This document shows, one piece after another, positions 7,696-17,200 of a stretch of 64,000 nt of DNA. Source of the DNA: NVTR01 sp965237505 (GTDB lineage Bacteria; Pseudomonadota; Alphaproteobacteria; Rhodobacterales; Rhodobacteraceae); NCBI GenBank assembly GCA_965237505.1, contig CBDEFR010000009.1, positions 992,001 through 1,056,000 of the forward strand. The letters are read 5' to 3'. The notes beneath the pieces are model-generated. The model saw nothing but the letters and a program-made list of their open reading frames with translations, did no database searches and was not told where the DNA came from. Made by a program: the position numbers and the translations under genes. Position 1 is the stretch's first letter, and each line of letters starts with the position of its first letter.

Positions 7696-9060
7696 CTAAC
7701 GATATGTGACGGATTTGACCGCATCGACGACGTCTTGCGTGGTCACCAGCGCCAGCTTTTCCAAATTGGCGGCGTAGGGCATCGGCACGTCCTTGCCGGC
7801 GCAATTGAGCACCGGGGCGTCGAGATAATCGAACGCTTCGGTCATGATATAAGCGCTGAGGTGGTTGCCGATTGAACAGATCGGGTAGCCTTCTTCCACC
7901 GTCACGCAGCGATTGGTTTTCTGCACCGAGCGCAGGATCGTTTCGTAATCGAGCGGGCGCAGGGTGCGCAGGTCGATGACTTCCGCCGAAATGCCGTCGT
8001 TGGCCAATTCGTCGGCGGCAGCCAGGGCGTAGGTCATGCCGATGCCAAAGCTGACGATGGTGACATCGGTGCCGGATCGCCAGATGCGCGCCTTGCCAAA
8101 CGGTACGGTGAAATCATCCAGCACCGGAACATCAAAGGACTGGCCGTAAAGGATTTCGTTTTCCAGAAATATCACCGGGTTCGGGTCGCGGATCGCGGTT
8201 TTCAGCAGGCCTTTGGCATCGGCGGCGGAATAAGGCATGACGACCTTCAGGCCCGGGATTTGCGAATACCAGGCGGCGTAGTCATGTGAATGCTGGGCGG
8301 CAACGCGGGCCGCCGCGCCGTTGGTGCCGCGAAACACGATCGGGGCACCCATCTGGCCGCCGGACATGTAGAGCGTTTTGGCGGCGGAATTGATGATCTG
8401 GTCGATCGCCTGCATGGCGAAATTGAAGGTCATGAATTCGACAATCGGCCTCAGCCCGCCAAAGGCCGAGCCGATGGCGATGCCGGTGAAGCCGTGTTCG
8501 GTGATCGGCGTGTCGATCACCCGACGCGCGCCAAATTCATCCAGCAAGCCCTGGCTGATCTTGTAGGCACCCTGATATTCAGCGACTTCCTCGCCCATCA
8601 GGTAGACGGTCGGATCGGCGCGCATTTCTTCGGCCATCGCGTCGCGCAGCGCTTCGCGCACCGTGGTTGGTTTCAATTCGGTGCCTGCTGGCACTTCTGG
8701 CTCGACCGGGGCCGCCACAATTGGCGCGGCCGGTTGCGGCGATGGCGCGGCTACTTCTGCAAGTGCGGTGGCAGGCGCAGGGTCAGCGGCGGGAGTGGCG
8801 AGGTCGTCGATACTTTCACCGTCCTCGACAATGATGGCGATCGGGGTGTTCACTTTGACGCCCTCGCTGCCTTCAGCGATCAGAATTTTGCCGATGATGC
8901 CGTCGTCGACGGCTTCAAATTCCATCGTCGCTTTATCGGTCTCGATCTCGGCCAGAATGTCGCCAGACGACACGCTGTCGCCTTCGCTTACCAGCCATTT
9001 TGCCAGCGTGCCTTCCTCCATCGTCGGGGAAAGCGCGGGCATGAGTATCTCGGTTGCCAT
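7696..9060 (-). CDS. pdhB: Pyruvate dehydrogenase E1 beta with N-terminal lipoyl domain
   Basis: 454 residues. Residues 1-78 are a lipoyl domain (K43 in IETDKATMEFEAVDDG) closely similar to that of the downstream E2. An Ala/Pro linker follows to about 130, then the transketolase-like E1 beta fold (REALRDAMAEEMRADPTVY, GEEVAEYQGAYKISQGL) and the C-terminal domain (TVEEGYPICSIGNHLSA). A lipoyl domain on E1 beta is a known alphaproteobacterial arrangement. It pairs with E1 alpha to decarboxylate pyruvate and reductively acetylate lipoyl groups. It lies 20 bases downstream of pdhA. Confidence 0.96.
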   Translation of the reverse strand: MATEILMPALSPTMEEGTLAKWLVSEGDSVSSGDILAEIETDKATMEFEAVDDGIIGKILIAEGSEGVKVNTPIAIIVEDGESIDDLATPAADPAPATALAEVAAPSPQPAAPIVAAPVEPEVPAGTELKPTTVREALRDAMAEEMRADPTVYLMGEEVAEYQGAYKISQGLLDEFGARRVIDTPITEHGFTGIAIGSAFGGLRPIVEFMTFNFAMQAIDQIINSAAKTLYMSGGQMGAPIVFRGTNGAAARVAAQHSHDYAAWYSQIPGLKVVMPYSAADAKGLLKTAIRDPNPVIFLENEILYGQSFDVPVLDDFTVPFGKARIWRSGTDVTIVSFGIGMTYALAAADELANDGISAEVIDLRTLRPLDYETILRSVQKTNRCVTVEEGYPICSIGNHLSAYIMTEAFDYLDAPVLNCAGKDVPMPYAANLEKLALVTTQDVVDAVKSVTYR

Positions 9061-9080
9061 GATTTTTCTCCCTTAGAGGA

Positions 9081-10070
9081 TCAGGCGTAAATGTCGGTGT
9101 AAAGTTCCTCCGGCGCCGGTTCCGGGCTTGCCTTGGCAAACTCGGCCGCGTCGTTGATCACTGCTTTGATCTCTTTGTCGATCACTTTCAGCTCGTCTTC
9201 GCTGGCGTGCTTCCCGGTCAGCAACAGCTCGCGCACATGTTCGATTGCATCGCGTTCCTCGCGCATTTTCTGCACCTCTTCGCGGGTGCGGTATTTGGCC
9301 GGGTCCGACATCGAGTGGCCGCGGTAACGGTAGGTCTTGATCTCGAGAATATACGGGCCCTTGCCAGCGCGGCAGTGCGCACATGCCTTTTGGCCGACGG
9401 CTTTCACGGCCAGAACATCCATGCCGTCGATCGCCTCGCCGGGAATGCCAAAAGCGGCGCCGCGGGTATAGATGTCAGGGGTCGAGGTCGAGCGCGACTG
9501 CGCCGTGCCCATCGCGTATTGGTTGTTTTCAATCACGAAAATCACCGGCAGTTTCCAAAGAGCGGCCATGTTGAAGCTTTCGTAAACCTGGCCCTGGTTG
9601 GCGGCACCATCGCCAAAATAAGTGAACGACACCCGGCCGTTTTCCAGATATTTGTCGGCGAATGCTAACCCCGAGCCAAGCGGCACCTGGGCGGCGACGA
9701 TGCCATGTCCGCCGTAAAAGTTCTTTTCCTTGGAAAACATGTGCATCGAGCCGCCCTTGCCCTTGGAATAGCCGCCGGTCCGTCCGGTAAGTTCGGCCAT
9801 GACCCCCTTGGGATCCATGCCGCAGGCCAGCATATGGCCGTGGTCGCGGTAGCTGGTGACGCGCTTGTCTCCGTCTTCGGCCGCGGCCTCGAGCCCGACC
9901 ACGACGGCCTCCTGGCCGATGTAAAGATGACAGAACCCGCCGATCAGACCCATGCCGTACAACTGGCCGGCCTTTTCTTCGAATCGGCGGATCAAAAGCA
10001 TTTGGCGGTAAAATTCGAACAACTCATCCCTGGAAACATTTGATTTTTTTGGTTTTTTTCGGGCAGCCAT
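9081..10070 (-). CDS. pdhA: Pyruvate dehydrogenase E1 alpha
   Basis: 329 residues. The basic N-terminus (MAARKKPKKSN) precedes the dehydrogenase E1 domain with CHLYIGQEAVVVGLEAA, SYRDHGH, GKGGSMHMF and the thiamine-pyrophosphate motif GDGAANQG (153-160) running to ENN (181-183). With PdhB it forms the thiamine-dependent E1 that decarboxylates pyruvate. It is first in the pdhABC operon. A perfect 10-bp-arm palindrome lies 25-46 bases upstream of its start (10095-10116), so the operon is probably controlled by a dimeric repressor or activator. Confidence 0.96.
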   Translation of the reverse strand: MAARKKPKKSNVSRDELFEFYRQMLLIRRFEEKAGQLYGMGLIGGFCHLYIGQEAVVVGLEAAAEDGDKRVTSYRDHGHMLACGMDPKGVMAELTGRTGGYSKGKGGSMHMFSKEKNFYGGHGIVAAQVPLGSGLAFADKYLENGRVSFTYFGDGAANQGQVYESFNMAALWKLPVIFVIENNQYAMGTAQSRSTSTPDIYTRGAAFGIPGEAIDGMDVLAVKAVGQKACAHCRAGKGPYILEIKTYRYRGHSMSDPAKYRTREEVQKMREERDAIEHVRELLLTGKHASEDELKVIDKEIKAVINDAAEFAKASPEPAPEELYTDIYA

Positions 10071-10094
10071 GCGGCATCTCTCCTGGATCTCGGC

Positions 10095-10116
10095 GATAGT
10101 TTAATGTTAAACTATC
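10095..10116. promoter_or_regulatory. Perfect palindromic operator upstream of pdhA
   Basis: GATAGTTTAA, spacer TG, TTAAACTATC: two exactly complementary 10-base arms, AT-rich in a GC-rich genome, ending 25 bases before the pdhA start codon. This is the form and position of an operator for a homodimeric regulator overlapping the promoter. The cognate regulator is not identifiable from the window. The arms are followed by no T-run in either direction, so a terminator is unlikely. Confidence 0.7.
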
Positions 10117-10218
10117 TTTACCGCAGGCCGCGCGGAAATGCGAACGATAATTTTGCAAATAATGGGATTGCTGGCCTGACGGGTTGCAATAAATGATCCA
10201 ACGATTCGCCGAAATGCG

Positions 10219-10521
10219 TCAACGGATCACAACCTCGTCCGAGCGCACAAGCCCCAGCACGTCGCGGGCCTGTTCGTCAAGCAGATCGAGGTCCAGAAAG
10301 TCGTCAGACAGGCGATGGGTTTTGTTGCGCATCTTGGCCACGGCTTGGCGAAGCTGGTCACGTTCGCGGATCAGAGCCTCAGCCTCGGCCTCGATCTGAA
10401 CCCGGCGAAACAGGCCGTAATCGCCCTGGACGCTGGCAAAGGTGAAATAAATCGCCAGCGAAAATATGATGGCGAAATAGGCCACCACGCCAAAGGTCGG
10501 GTTATTCCGTGGACCGCTCAT
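10219..10521 (-). CDS. FtsB/DivIC-like septum formation initiator family protein
   Basis: 100 residues. A single transmembrane helix (about residues 10-30, VVAYFAIIFSLAIYFTFASV) is followed by a periplasmic coiled coil (RRVQIEAEAEALIRERDQLR, 39-58) and a short C-terminal tail (ARDVLGLVRSDEVVIR). Length and layout match the septum formation initiator family, whose FtsB member bridges FtsL and FtsQ in the divisome. It lies 150 bases upstream of pdhA on the same strand, an arrangement common in Rhodobacterales. Confidence 0.85.
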   Translation of the reverse strand: MSGPRNNPTFGVVAYFAIIFSLAIYFTFASVQGDYGLFRRVQIEAEAEALIRERDQLRQAVAKMRNKTHRLSDDFLDLDLLDEQARDVLGLVRSDEVVIR

Positions 10522-10704
10522 ATCCTGCCTCAGCCGCCGCCTCTGTTCGGGCGGGTTGGCGGGACAGTGTCACGTTTTCTGGATGCTGTTAATCCCAATA
10601 TTATCAGGAAACGCTGATTATTTAGAATTTTACTTATCTGCACGGCCGCTGAGGCACATTTTCAACGGGCTGATAATTTGTGTATCTGGCAGGGGGAATT
10701 GACC

Positions 10705-12320
10705 ATGACCGGGGTGCCGCCGACATCTGAATTGACGACGCATGACGTTGAAAACCAGCCCATTTGGGACGGTAACCGTGATCTGTGGCGCGATGATGCC
10801 ATTTTACGGCAAGCGGTGGGTGCGGCCGGTGGCCAAGGCGACGCGCTGGCCGCATTCGGCGCGCGACTTGGGGCCGAGGAAATCCGCGAGGCCGGGCAGG
10901 CCGCCAACCGGAACCTGCCTGAGCTGGTGGTGTTTGACCGGGGCGGGCGGCGGCTCGACGAGGTGCGGTTTCACCCGGACTATCACCGGTTGATGGCCTT
11001 GGGCTTGAGGCCGGTTATGCGGCGGTTGCCTGGGAAGCTGTGCCCGGCGGCCACGTCACCCATGCCGCGATGGTCTATATGATGAGCCAGGTCGAACCTG
11101 GCGTGTGCTGCCCGATGACGATGAGCTATGCGGCGGTGCCGGTTCTGGTGCGCGCAGCGAACCTGTCGCAGTGGCAGGACAAGGTGCTAACGCGCAAATA
11201 CGACCCCACAGTGCGCCATATGCAGGCGAAATCGGCGATCACGCTGGGCATGGCGATGACCGAAAAGCAGGGTGGTTCGGACCTGCGCAGCAACACCACG
11301 CGGGCGGTGGCCGACGGCGAGCATTACCGGTTGACCGGGCACAAGTGGTTCTGCTCGGCACCGATGTCGGACGGGTTTCTGACCCTGGCGCAGGCACCGG
11401 GCGGGCTGACCTGTTTTCTGCTGCCGCGCTGGCTGCAGGATGGCCGCAACGGCGTCCGGCTGCTGCGCCTGAAGGACAAGCTGGGCAACCGCGCCAACGC
11501 GTCGGCGGAAATCGAGTACCAAAATTCGCTGGCCTTGCGCATCGGTGACGAAGGCGCGGGGGTGCGCGAGATTATCGAGATGGTGCATCACACCCGGCTC
11601 GACACGGCGATCGCCCCGGCCGGTCTGATGCGGGCGGCGATTGCGCAGGCCTATCACTGGTGCTCGCAGCGCCGGGTGTTTCAGAAGACCTTGATCGATC
11701 AGCCGCTGATGCGGGCGGTTCTGGCCGACCTGGCCTTGGATTTGGAGGCCGCTGTGGCGCTTGGCTTTCGGGTGGCGCAGGCGTTTGACGGCACCAGCGA
11801 GAGCGAGCGGTCGTTTGCCCGGATCGCCGTGGCGCTGGCCAAGTTTTCCTCGAACAAACGTTGCCCGGCAGTGGTTTACGAAGCGATGGAGTGTCTGGGC
11901 GGCATGGGTTATGTCGAGGAAACCGGGATGCCGCTGTTGTATCGTGAAGCACCGCTGAATTCGATCTGGGAGGGATCGGGCAATGTGATTTGCCTTGATA
12001 TTATGCGCACGTTGGAACGCGACGCAAAAGCCGAACTGTCGCTGCGTGACGAGTTACAGGCGGCAACTGGCGCAGATCGCCGCTACGATCATCACCTGAA
12101 AGCGCATTTCGATCGCTGGCCCGGCCTGCCGGATGAAGCCGAGGCGCGCTGGTTCGCCGAAAGTCTGGCGACGCTTTTGGCCGCATCGCTGCTGATCCGC
12201 AACGCCCCGCAGGCCGTGGCCGACGGATTTGTGGCTACGCGGGTGGCGGGCCATCGCGGGCAGGTGATTGGCGCGGTGTCAGGGCTGGATACAGCAGCGA
12301 TCCTGGCCGGCCCGGCTTGA
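10705..12320 (+). pseudogene. AidB-type acyl-CoA dehydrogenase, single frameshift
   Basis: The start at ATG 10705 has an AGGGGGAA ribosome binding site. The first frame encodes TTHDVENQPIWDGNRDLWRD, the AidB-family N-terminus, to RLMALGLR. Loss of one base near 10999-11004 (expected LMALGLEAGYAAVAWEAVPG) moves the rest to the next frame: GGHVTHAAMVYMMSQVEPG, AMTEKQGGSDLRSN, CLGGMGYVEETGMPLLYREA, ending at 12320. Read through, it is about 538 residues, the normal length. The family are FAD acyl-CoA dehydrogenases linked in E. coli to the alkylation (Ada) response. All core motifs are preserved, so consensus error is as likely as decay. Confidence 0.85.
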
Positions 12321-12368
12321 GGGGACGCTATAGAGCGCAACAGCCCGGCGCGGCGCAGTCGACTCTGG

Positions 12369-13262
12369 TCAGCCGGCCATCGATGCGGCGCAAATTGCGG
12401 CGATGGTCGACGCCAGCAATCCATTAAATTCAATTTCGGTCTGCTGGGCTGACAAGCCTTCGGTCAACGCGCGTGAAAAACTGGCAATGACGCCCGCGTT
12501 CTGCGCAAGTTTTTCGTTTGCAACGCTGCGCGAATATCCTCCGGACAGTGCGACAATACGGATGACCCCGGGATGCCCAACCAGTGATTGATATTGATTG
12601 GGAGTATCGGGAAGGGTGAGTTTCAGCATCACTTGCTGTCCGGCGGGCAGGGCATCCAGATGTCTGGTAAGTTCGACCAGCAAGATGTCTTCTGCCGCGG
12701 ATTTGTCGGCGATGGAAATCGTAATCTCCGGTTCGATGATCGGGACCAGCCCGTGGGCAAGAATAGTCGCGGCGATGTCAAACTGCTGGGCAACATTGGC
12801 CGCGATGCCCGCCGAGGACGCCGCATCAATGACCGATCGCATTTTGGTGCCGAAAATCTGCGCATCGACGGCGCGGTCCAGCAGCATTTCCATCCCGGCC
12901 ATCGGCTTCATCAGACGGACGCCGTCGGCGACGTCTTGCAGACCTTTGTCAACTTTCAGAAATGGCACGATTTTACGATCTTCCCACAGGTAAGTGGCGG
13001 AGGGCATGCCGCCAATTTCGCGGTCCATTGTATTTTCGAATAGAATGGCACCGACAATACGTTCACCTGTGAAGGCCGGGGCTTGTACGATCCGGCTGCG
13101 CATTGCGTGGATAAGGTCGTACATTTCAGCATCAGTTGAATAGGTGTCCTCAGCAACGCCATAAAGTTTCAGCGCCTTTGGCGTTGAACCGCCGCTTTGG
13201 TCCAATGCGGCAACGAAACCTTGGCCGGAACGCATTTGATCCGATTGACTTTGATTTGACAT
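12369..13262 (-). CDS. Class I fructose-bisphosphate aldolase
   Basis: 297 residues; cleaves or forms fructose 1,6-bisphosphate through a Schiff base, in the cytoplasm. AALDQSGGSTPKAL (18-31) and FLKVDKGL (101-108) are conserved. IEPEI (176-180) and VMLKLTLP (211-218, K214) correspond to the strand bearing the Schiff-base lysine. The glycine loop ALSGGYSR resembles the phosphate-binding motif. It is similar to the FdaB-type bacterial class I enzymes found in Rhodobacterales. It converges on the acyl-CoA dehydrogenase and is divergent from the cyclophilin gene. Confidence 0.92.
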   Translation of the reverse strand: MSNQSQSDQMRSGQGFVAALDQSGGSTPKALKLYGVAEDTYSTDAEMYDLIHAMRSRIVQAPAFTGERIVGAILFENTMDREIGGMPSATYLWEDRKIVPFLKVDKGLQDVADGVRLMKPMAGMEMLLDRAVDAQIFGTKMRSVIDAASSAGIAANVAQQFDIAATILAHGLVPIIEPEITISIADKSAAEDILLVELTRHLDALPAGQQVMLKLTLPDTPNQYQSLVGHPGVIRIVALSGGYSRSVANEKLAQNAGVIASFSRALTEGLSAQQTEIEFNGLLASTIAAICAASMAG

Positions 13263-13505
13263 CTTAAACTCCGTCCTGAGCTGAAATTCACCGCAGCGCG
13301 CCGTGCACGCTGCTATTAGTGGACCGGCAAAGTCGTTGCAATTACGGTTGCGCTAACAGGGCGCTGTTTGGAATGAAAACCGCCGCAAATGCCAGATTGT
13401 TACCGGGCGATCCGGCCGACACCGGACCGCCCACGTCGAAATCGCCCTTTTCCTTTCGGCTCACGCACCCTAATTTGCTGCAAATCACACAATCAGGAGC
13501 GCCAG

Positions 13506-14012
13506 ATGGCCGAAATCAAAGACCCCGAAAACACAATTCTGATCGAACTCAAGGTCGGCACCGTGACCATCGAACTGATGGCTGACGTGGCCCCAAAGCA
13601 TTGTGAGCGGATGAAAGAACTGGCGCGATCCGGAGCCTACGACAATGTGGTGTTTCACCGGGTGATCGACGGGTTCATGGCGCAGACCGGTGATGTGGCC
13701 AACGGCAATGCCGAAGCGAATTTCAACCTGCGTTCCGCCGGCACTGGTTGCTCGGATCTGCCGAATGTTCGGGCGGAATTTTCCAGCCTGCCGCATGATC
13801 GCGGCACCATCGGGGCGGCACGATCAAGCAGCCCGGACAGTGCCAATTGTCAGTTTTTCATCAATTTCAAGGACAACCATTTCCTGAACGGGCAGTACAC
13901 GGTCTACGGCCGGGTGATTTCGGGGATGGAACACGTGGACGCAATATTGCGCGGCGAGCCGCCAATGAACCCGGACCGGATGATCAGCGTCAAGGTGGCC
14001 AGCGATGCGTAG
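13506..14012 (+). CDS. Cytoplasmic peptidyl-prolyl cis-trans isomerase (cyclophilin)
   Basis: 168 residues with no signal peptide; start ATG 13506 after CAGGAGCG. It is a compact bacterial cyclophilin with VVFHRVIDGFMAQTGD (catalytic Arg in FHRVI), QFFINF and GQYTVYGRVISGM. It catalyses proline isomerisation in protein folding. Its end overlaps the start of a second cyclophilin by eight bases, so the pair is an operon, one soluble and one membrane-anchored. Confidence 0.93.
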   Translation: MAEIKDPENTILIELKVGTVTIELMADVAPKHCERMKELARSGAYDNVVFHRVIDGFMAQTGDVANGNAEANFNLRSAGTGCSDLPNVRAEFSSLPHDRGTIGAARSSSPDSANCQFFINFKDNHFLNGQYTVYGRVISGMEHVDAILRGEPPMNPDRMISVKVASDA

Positions 14013-14637
14013 CTCGGGGGTTCTGTATTGGGCGGCGATACTTGTCGTTACGGCAGCCGTCGCAGGCTATTATATTTCCACGCTGAACCGCGATCCGGGG
14101 GGCACGGAAATCGCCGCCCCAGTCGCGATCGAAGCCGAGCGGCCGCGGCTGGAAATTTCGGTGGCCGGAGAGGCCAACGGAACCATCGTTATCGAATTGT
14201 TCAGTGACGTGGCGCCCCGGCACGTGGAACGGATCGCATCGCTGGCCGAAACCGGTGCTTACGATGACGTGGTGTTCCACCGGGTGATTGACGGCTTCAT
14301 GGCCCAGACCGGCGATGTTCAGTTTGGCAAGGCCGATGGCGACGCGTCCAGGGCCGGGCAGGGCGGCTCGGACATGGATGATCTGGCGGCCGAGTTTTCC
14401 GAGCTGTCGTTTCAACGCGGCATGGTCGGGATGGCCCGTTCCAGCAACCCGAATTCGGCCAACAGCCAGTTTTTCATCATGTTTGCCCCGGCACCGCATC
14501 TGGACGGCCAGTACACGATCGTCGGGCAAATCGTCGAAGGGCTCGACATTCTGGACGCGATCAAACTTGGCACCGGTCCGAATGGCGCGATGGTCGGGGC
14601 GCCGGACGTCATGACACGGGTGCGCATTATTGAGTAG
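14005..14637 (+). CDS. Membrane-anchored/exported peptidyl-prolyl cis-trans isomerase (cyclophilin)
   Basis: 210 residues. An N-terminal hydrophobic segment (SSGVLYWAAILVVTAAVAGY, 3-22) acts as membrane anchor or uncleaved signal, then a 25-residue linker, then a cyclophilin domain from about 50 with VVFHRVIDGFMAQTGD, MARSSNPNSANSQFFI and GQYTIVGQIVEGL. It is probably a periplasmic folding catalyst. It overlaps the preceding soluble cyclophilin by eight bases; the two share long identical motifs, suggesting tandem duplication. Confidence 0.92.
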   Translation: MRSSGVLYWAAILVVTAAVAGYYISTLNRDPGGTEIAAPVAIEAERPRLEISVAGEANGTIVIELFSDVAPRHVERIASLAETGAYDDVVFHRVIDGFMAQTGDVQFGKADGDASRAGQGGSDMDDLAAEFSELSFQRGMVGMARSSNPNSANSQFFIMFAPAPHLDGQYTIVGQIVEGLDILDAIKLGTGPNGAMVGAPDVMTRVRIIE

Positions 14638-14715
14638 CGAATTCTCAAACTCGCGTGATCAGGGCTAGGATATGGCGGCGCTCTCTGCCAGCTTGAGGCG
14701 AGGAGGAGCGAATTC

Positions 14716-15687
14716 ATGCGACTGAATACCTGGATTGCCGCGTGCGGCATTGCGCTGATTGCAGGCGGGGCTGCGGCCAACCCGGACCGTTGGAAACGCG
14801 AATGGCCGGATACTGACTTTTCAAACACGACGGTCGAGAACTGGAATGAGATTCTGTCGGGCGGGCCGCCCAAGGATGGCATCCCGGCGCTGTCGGATCC
14901 GTCATTCATTTCGGTTTCGGAAGAGAGCCGCATCGGTGATCGCGAGCCGGTCATGGCGGTGGAAATCGACGGCGAAGTGCCGCGCGCCTATCCGATCCGC
15001 TATCTGACCTGGCATGAGATCGTGAACGACGTGATCGGCGAGGTGCCGGTTGCGGTGACATTTTGCCCGCTGTGCAATTCGGGGCTGGTGTTTGACCGGC
15101 GGGTGAACGGTGAATTGCGCTCGTTCGGTGTGTCGGGCAAGCTCAGAAACTCGGACATGGTGATGTTTGACCGGGAAACCGAGAGCTGGTGGCAGCAGGC
15201 CATCGGCGAAGGCATTGTCGGCGTGCATACCGGCGACAATCTGCTGCAGCTGCCGGCCTGGATGGAAAGCTGGGAGGAATTCAGGACCCGCAACCCGCAA
15301 GGTTTGGTGATGGACGAACCGAACTGGCCGCGCAGCTATGGACGCAATCCCTATGTCGGTTATGACACGTCGCGGCGGCCATTTCTGTATTCCGGAGAAG
15401 AGCCACCGCATGGTATTCCGTCATTGATGCGTGTTGTCCGGGTCGGCGCGCGCGCCTGGACTCTGGAGCGATTACGCGACGAAAACGTGATCGATGAAGT
15501 CGGCGTGACGATTTCCTGGACCGCCGGGCAGGCTTCGGCGTTGGACTCGCGCAAAATCGGCGAAGGACGGGACGTGGGCACGATCCGGGTGAAGGATGCA
15601 AATGGCGATGACGTGCCGCATGATGTGATGTTCGCGTTTGCCTACCATGCGTTTTGGCCGGACGGCGAGTGGATGTTAGGAAATTGA
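14716..15687 (+). CDS. DUF3179 domain protein, secreted
   Basis: 323 residues with a signal peptide (MRLNTWIAACGIALIAGGAA, cleavage near 22). DUF3179 is recognised by YPIRYLTWHEIVND, the two-cysteine VTFCPLCNSGLVFDR, WWQQAIGEGIVG and PYVGYDTSRRPFLY. The function of the family is not established; it is exported, and the paired Cys may bind metal or form a disulfide. A strong ribosome binding site (GAGGAGGAGC) precedes the start. It may be co-transcribed with the cyclophilins 78 bases upstream. Confidence 0.9.
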   Translation: MRLNTWIAACGIALIAGGAAANPDRWKREWPDTDFSNTTVENWNEILSGGPPKDGIPALSDPSFISVSEESRIGDREPVMAVEIDGEVPRAYPIRYLTWHEIVNDVIGEVPVAVTFCPLCNSGLVFDRRVNGELRSFGVSGKLRNSDMVMFDRETESWWQQAIGEGIVGVHTGDNLLQLPAWMESWEEFRTRNPQGLVMDEPNWPRSYGRNPYVGYDTSRRPFLYSGEEPPHGIPSLMRVVRVGARAWTLERLRDENVIDEVGVTISWTAGQASALDSRKIGEGRDVGTIRVKDANGDDVPHDVMFAFAYHAFWPDGEWMLGN

Positions 15688-15703
15688 GCGGGCTAGCGCC
15701 CGC
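15688..15703 (+). terminator. Short GC hairpin directly after the DUF3179 stop
   Basis: GCGGGC, loop TAGC, GCCCGC starts at the base after the stop codon. There is no T-run, so it is a weak or Rho-assisted terminator at best. Confidence 0.35.
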
Positions 15704-15881
15704 AAGAGAACCCTGATTGGCACCCGGAAAACTGCTGGGTCGCACCGCAAGCAGCGTCGGCGCAAAGCTGAGAGCAAGGGGCGCTGACCGGCGAATTCGT
15801 TCCTCCGGAACTGAGAACAGGGGCCGGTCGCTGAGATTTCTGTCACGGCAAATGAAGTGCAGAGAATAGCGTATTTGGCTG

Positions 15882-17135
15882 TTAGTTTTTCAACATCACC
15901 AATGTGTGGCGTTTTTTGCCGGCGCTGATTTTTCCGGGTTCTGAGAGCCCGTCGCTGTCGATCATCAGTCCGGGGTCGCGAACCAGCACGTCATTGAAGC
16001 GTGCGCCGTCGCTGTCAATCAGGCGTTTGGCGTCTTTACCGGATTTTGCAAGGCCGGTGCGCACCAGCAGTTGGACAATGGAAATACCATCGCCGATTTC
16101 TTCTGCGGTCAGTTCCAGCGTCGGTAGCTCATCACCGACTCCGCCTTTTTCAAAGACCTCGTGCGCGGTTTTTGCCGCGGCTTTGGCTGCGTCGGCGTCG
16201 TGGCAAAGCGACGTCACCTCATTGGCCAGCCGGATCTTGGCCTCGTTGATCTCGGCGTCCTGCAGCGCGCCAAGGCGGTCACATTCTTCAACCGGAAGCT
16301 CGGTGAAAAACTTCAGGAACCGGCCCACATCGGCATCGGTGCTGTTGCGCCAGAACTGCCAGAACTCGTACGGCGTGCACATATCGGCGTTCAGCCAGAT
16401 CGCGCCGCCCTGGCTCTTGCCCATTTTGGCGCCGTCCGACGTGGTCAGCAGCGGCGATGTCAGCCCATAGATGTCCTGATCCAGCACCCGGCGCGTAAGA
16501 TCGATACCGTTGACGATATTGCCCCACTGATCCGAGCCGCCCATCTGCAGGCGGCAGCCATAGCGGCGGTAAATTTCCAGAAAATCATAGGCCTGCAGGA
16601 TCATGTAGTTGAACTCGAGAAAGCTCAGGCTTTGCTCGCGGTCCAGCCGCGATTTCACCGCCTCAAACGACAGCATCCGGTTGACCGAAAAATGCCGCCC
16701 GATGTCGCGCAGAAAATCGAGGTAATTCAGCCCGTCCAGCCATTCGGCGTTGTTGAGCATGATCGCGTCGGTCGGCTTGTTGCCGTAAGTCAGGTATTTG
16801 GAAAACACCTGCTTCATGCCGTCGATATTGGCTTTGATGGCAGTTTCGTCGAGCAGCGGGCGCTGTTCGGCGCGAAACGACGGATCACCGACCTTGGTGG
16901 TGCCGCCGCCCATCAGGGTGATCGGTTGGTGGCCGGTTTTCTGCAGCCAGCGCAGCATCATGATGTTCAGCAAATGGCCGGTATGCAGCGACTTTGCGGT
17001 TGCGTCATAGCCGATGTATGTTGGCACCACGCCCTTGCTCAGCGCTTCGTCCAGGCCCTGATAATCAGTGCAGTCGGCCACAAAGCCGCGGTCTTTCATC
17101 ACTGCCATGAAGTCTGATTTTGGGTGGTAGGTCAT
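15882..17135 (-). CDS. tyrS: Tyrosyl-tRNA synthetase
   Basis: With ATG 17135 the protein has 417 residues, normal for bacterial TyrRS. The class I signature HIGH appears as HTGH (51-54), the tyrosine-binding region as LDFLRDIGRHFSVNRML and GSDQWGNI, and KMSKS as GAKMGKS. The C-terminal S4 RNA-binding domain covers about 345-417 (GKDAKRLIDSDGARFND). It charges tRNA-Tyr. An in-frame ATG 15 bases upstream (MDETPM) is possible; much longer upstream frames have no plausible protein. Divergent from anmK with 65 bases between. Confidence 0.96.
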   Translation of the reverse strand: MTYHPKSDFMAVMKDRGFVADCTDYQGLDEALSKGVVPTYIGYDATAKSLHTGHLLNIMMLRWLQKTGHQPITLMGGGTTKVGDPSFRAEQRPLLDETAIKANIDGMKQVFSKYLTYGNKPTDAIMLNNAEWLDGLNYLDFLRDIGRHFSVNRMLSFEAVKSRLDREQSLSFLEFNYMILQAYDFLEIYRRYGCRLQMGGSDQWGNIVNGIDLTRRVLDQDIYGLTSPLLTTSDGAKMGKSQGGAIWLNADMCTPYEFWQFWRNSTDADVGRFLKFFTELPVEECDRLGALQDAEINEAKIRLANEVTSLCHDADAAKAAAKTAHEVFEKGGVGDELPTLELTAEEIGDGISIVQLLVRTGLAKSGKDAKRLIDSDGARFNDVLVRDPGLMIDSDGLSEPGKISAGKKRHTLVMLKN

Positions 17136-17200
17136 GGGCGTTTCGTCCATTCTGCGGCTTGCGGATACTCTATATCGGGGGCGTGTCAGAAGGGAAAGCC

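Noticed and set aside
7696..9060. Accidental fusion of a lipoyl domain to E1 beta
   Set aside because: A lipoyl domain at the N-terminus of E1 beta is a normal feature of alphaproteobacterial pyruvate dehydrogenase.
13319..13505. Upstream-extended cyclophilin starting at 13389
   Set aside because: The cyclophilin domain and a CAGGAG site fix the start at 13506; the extension has no signal peptide and poor composition.
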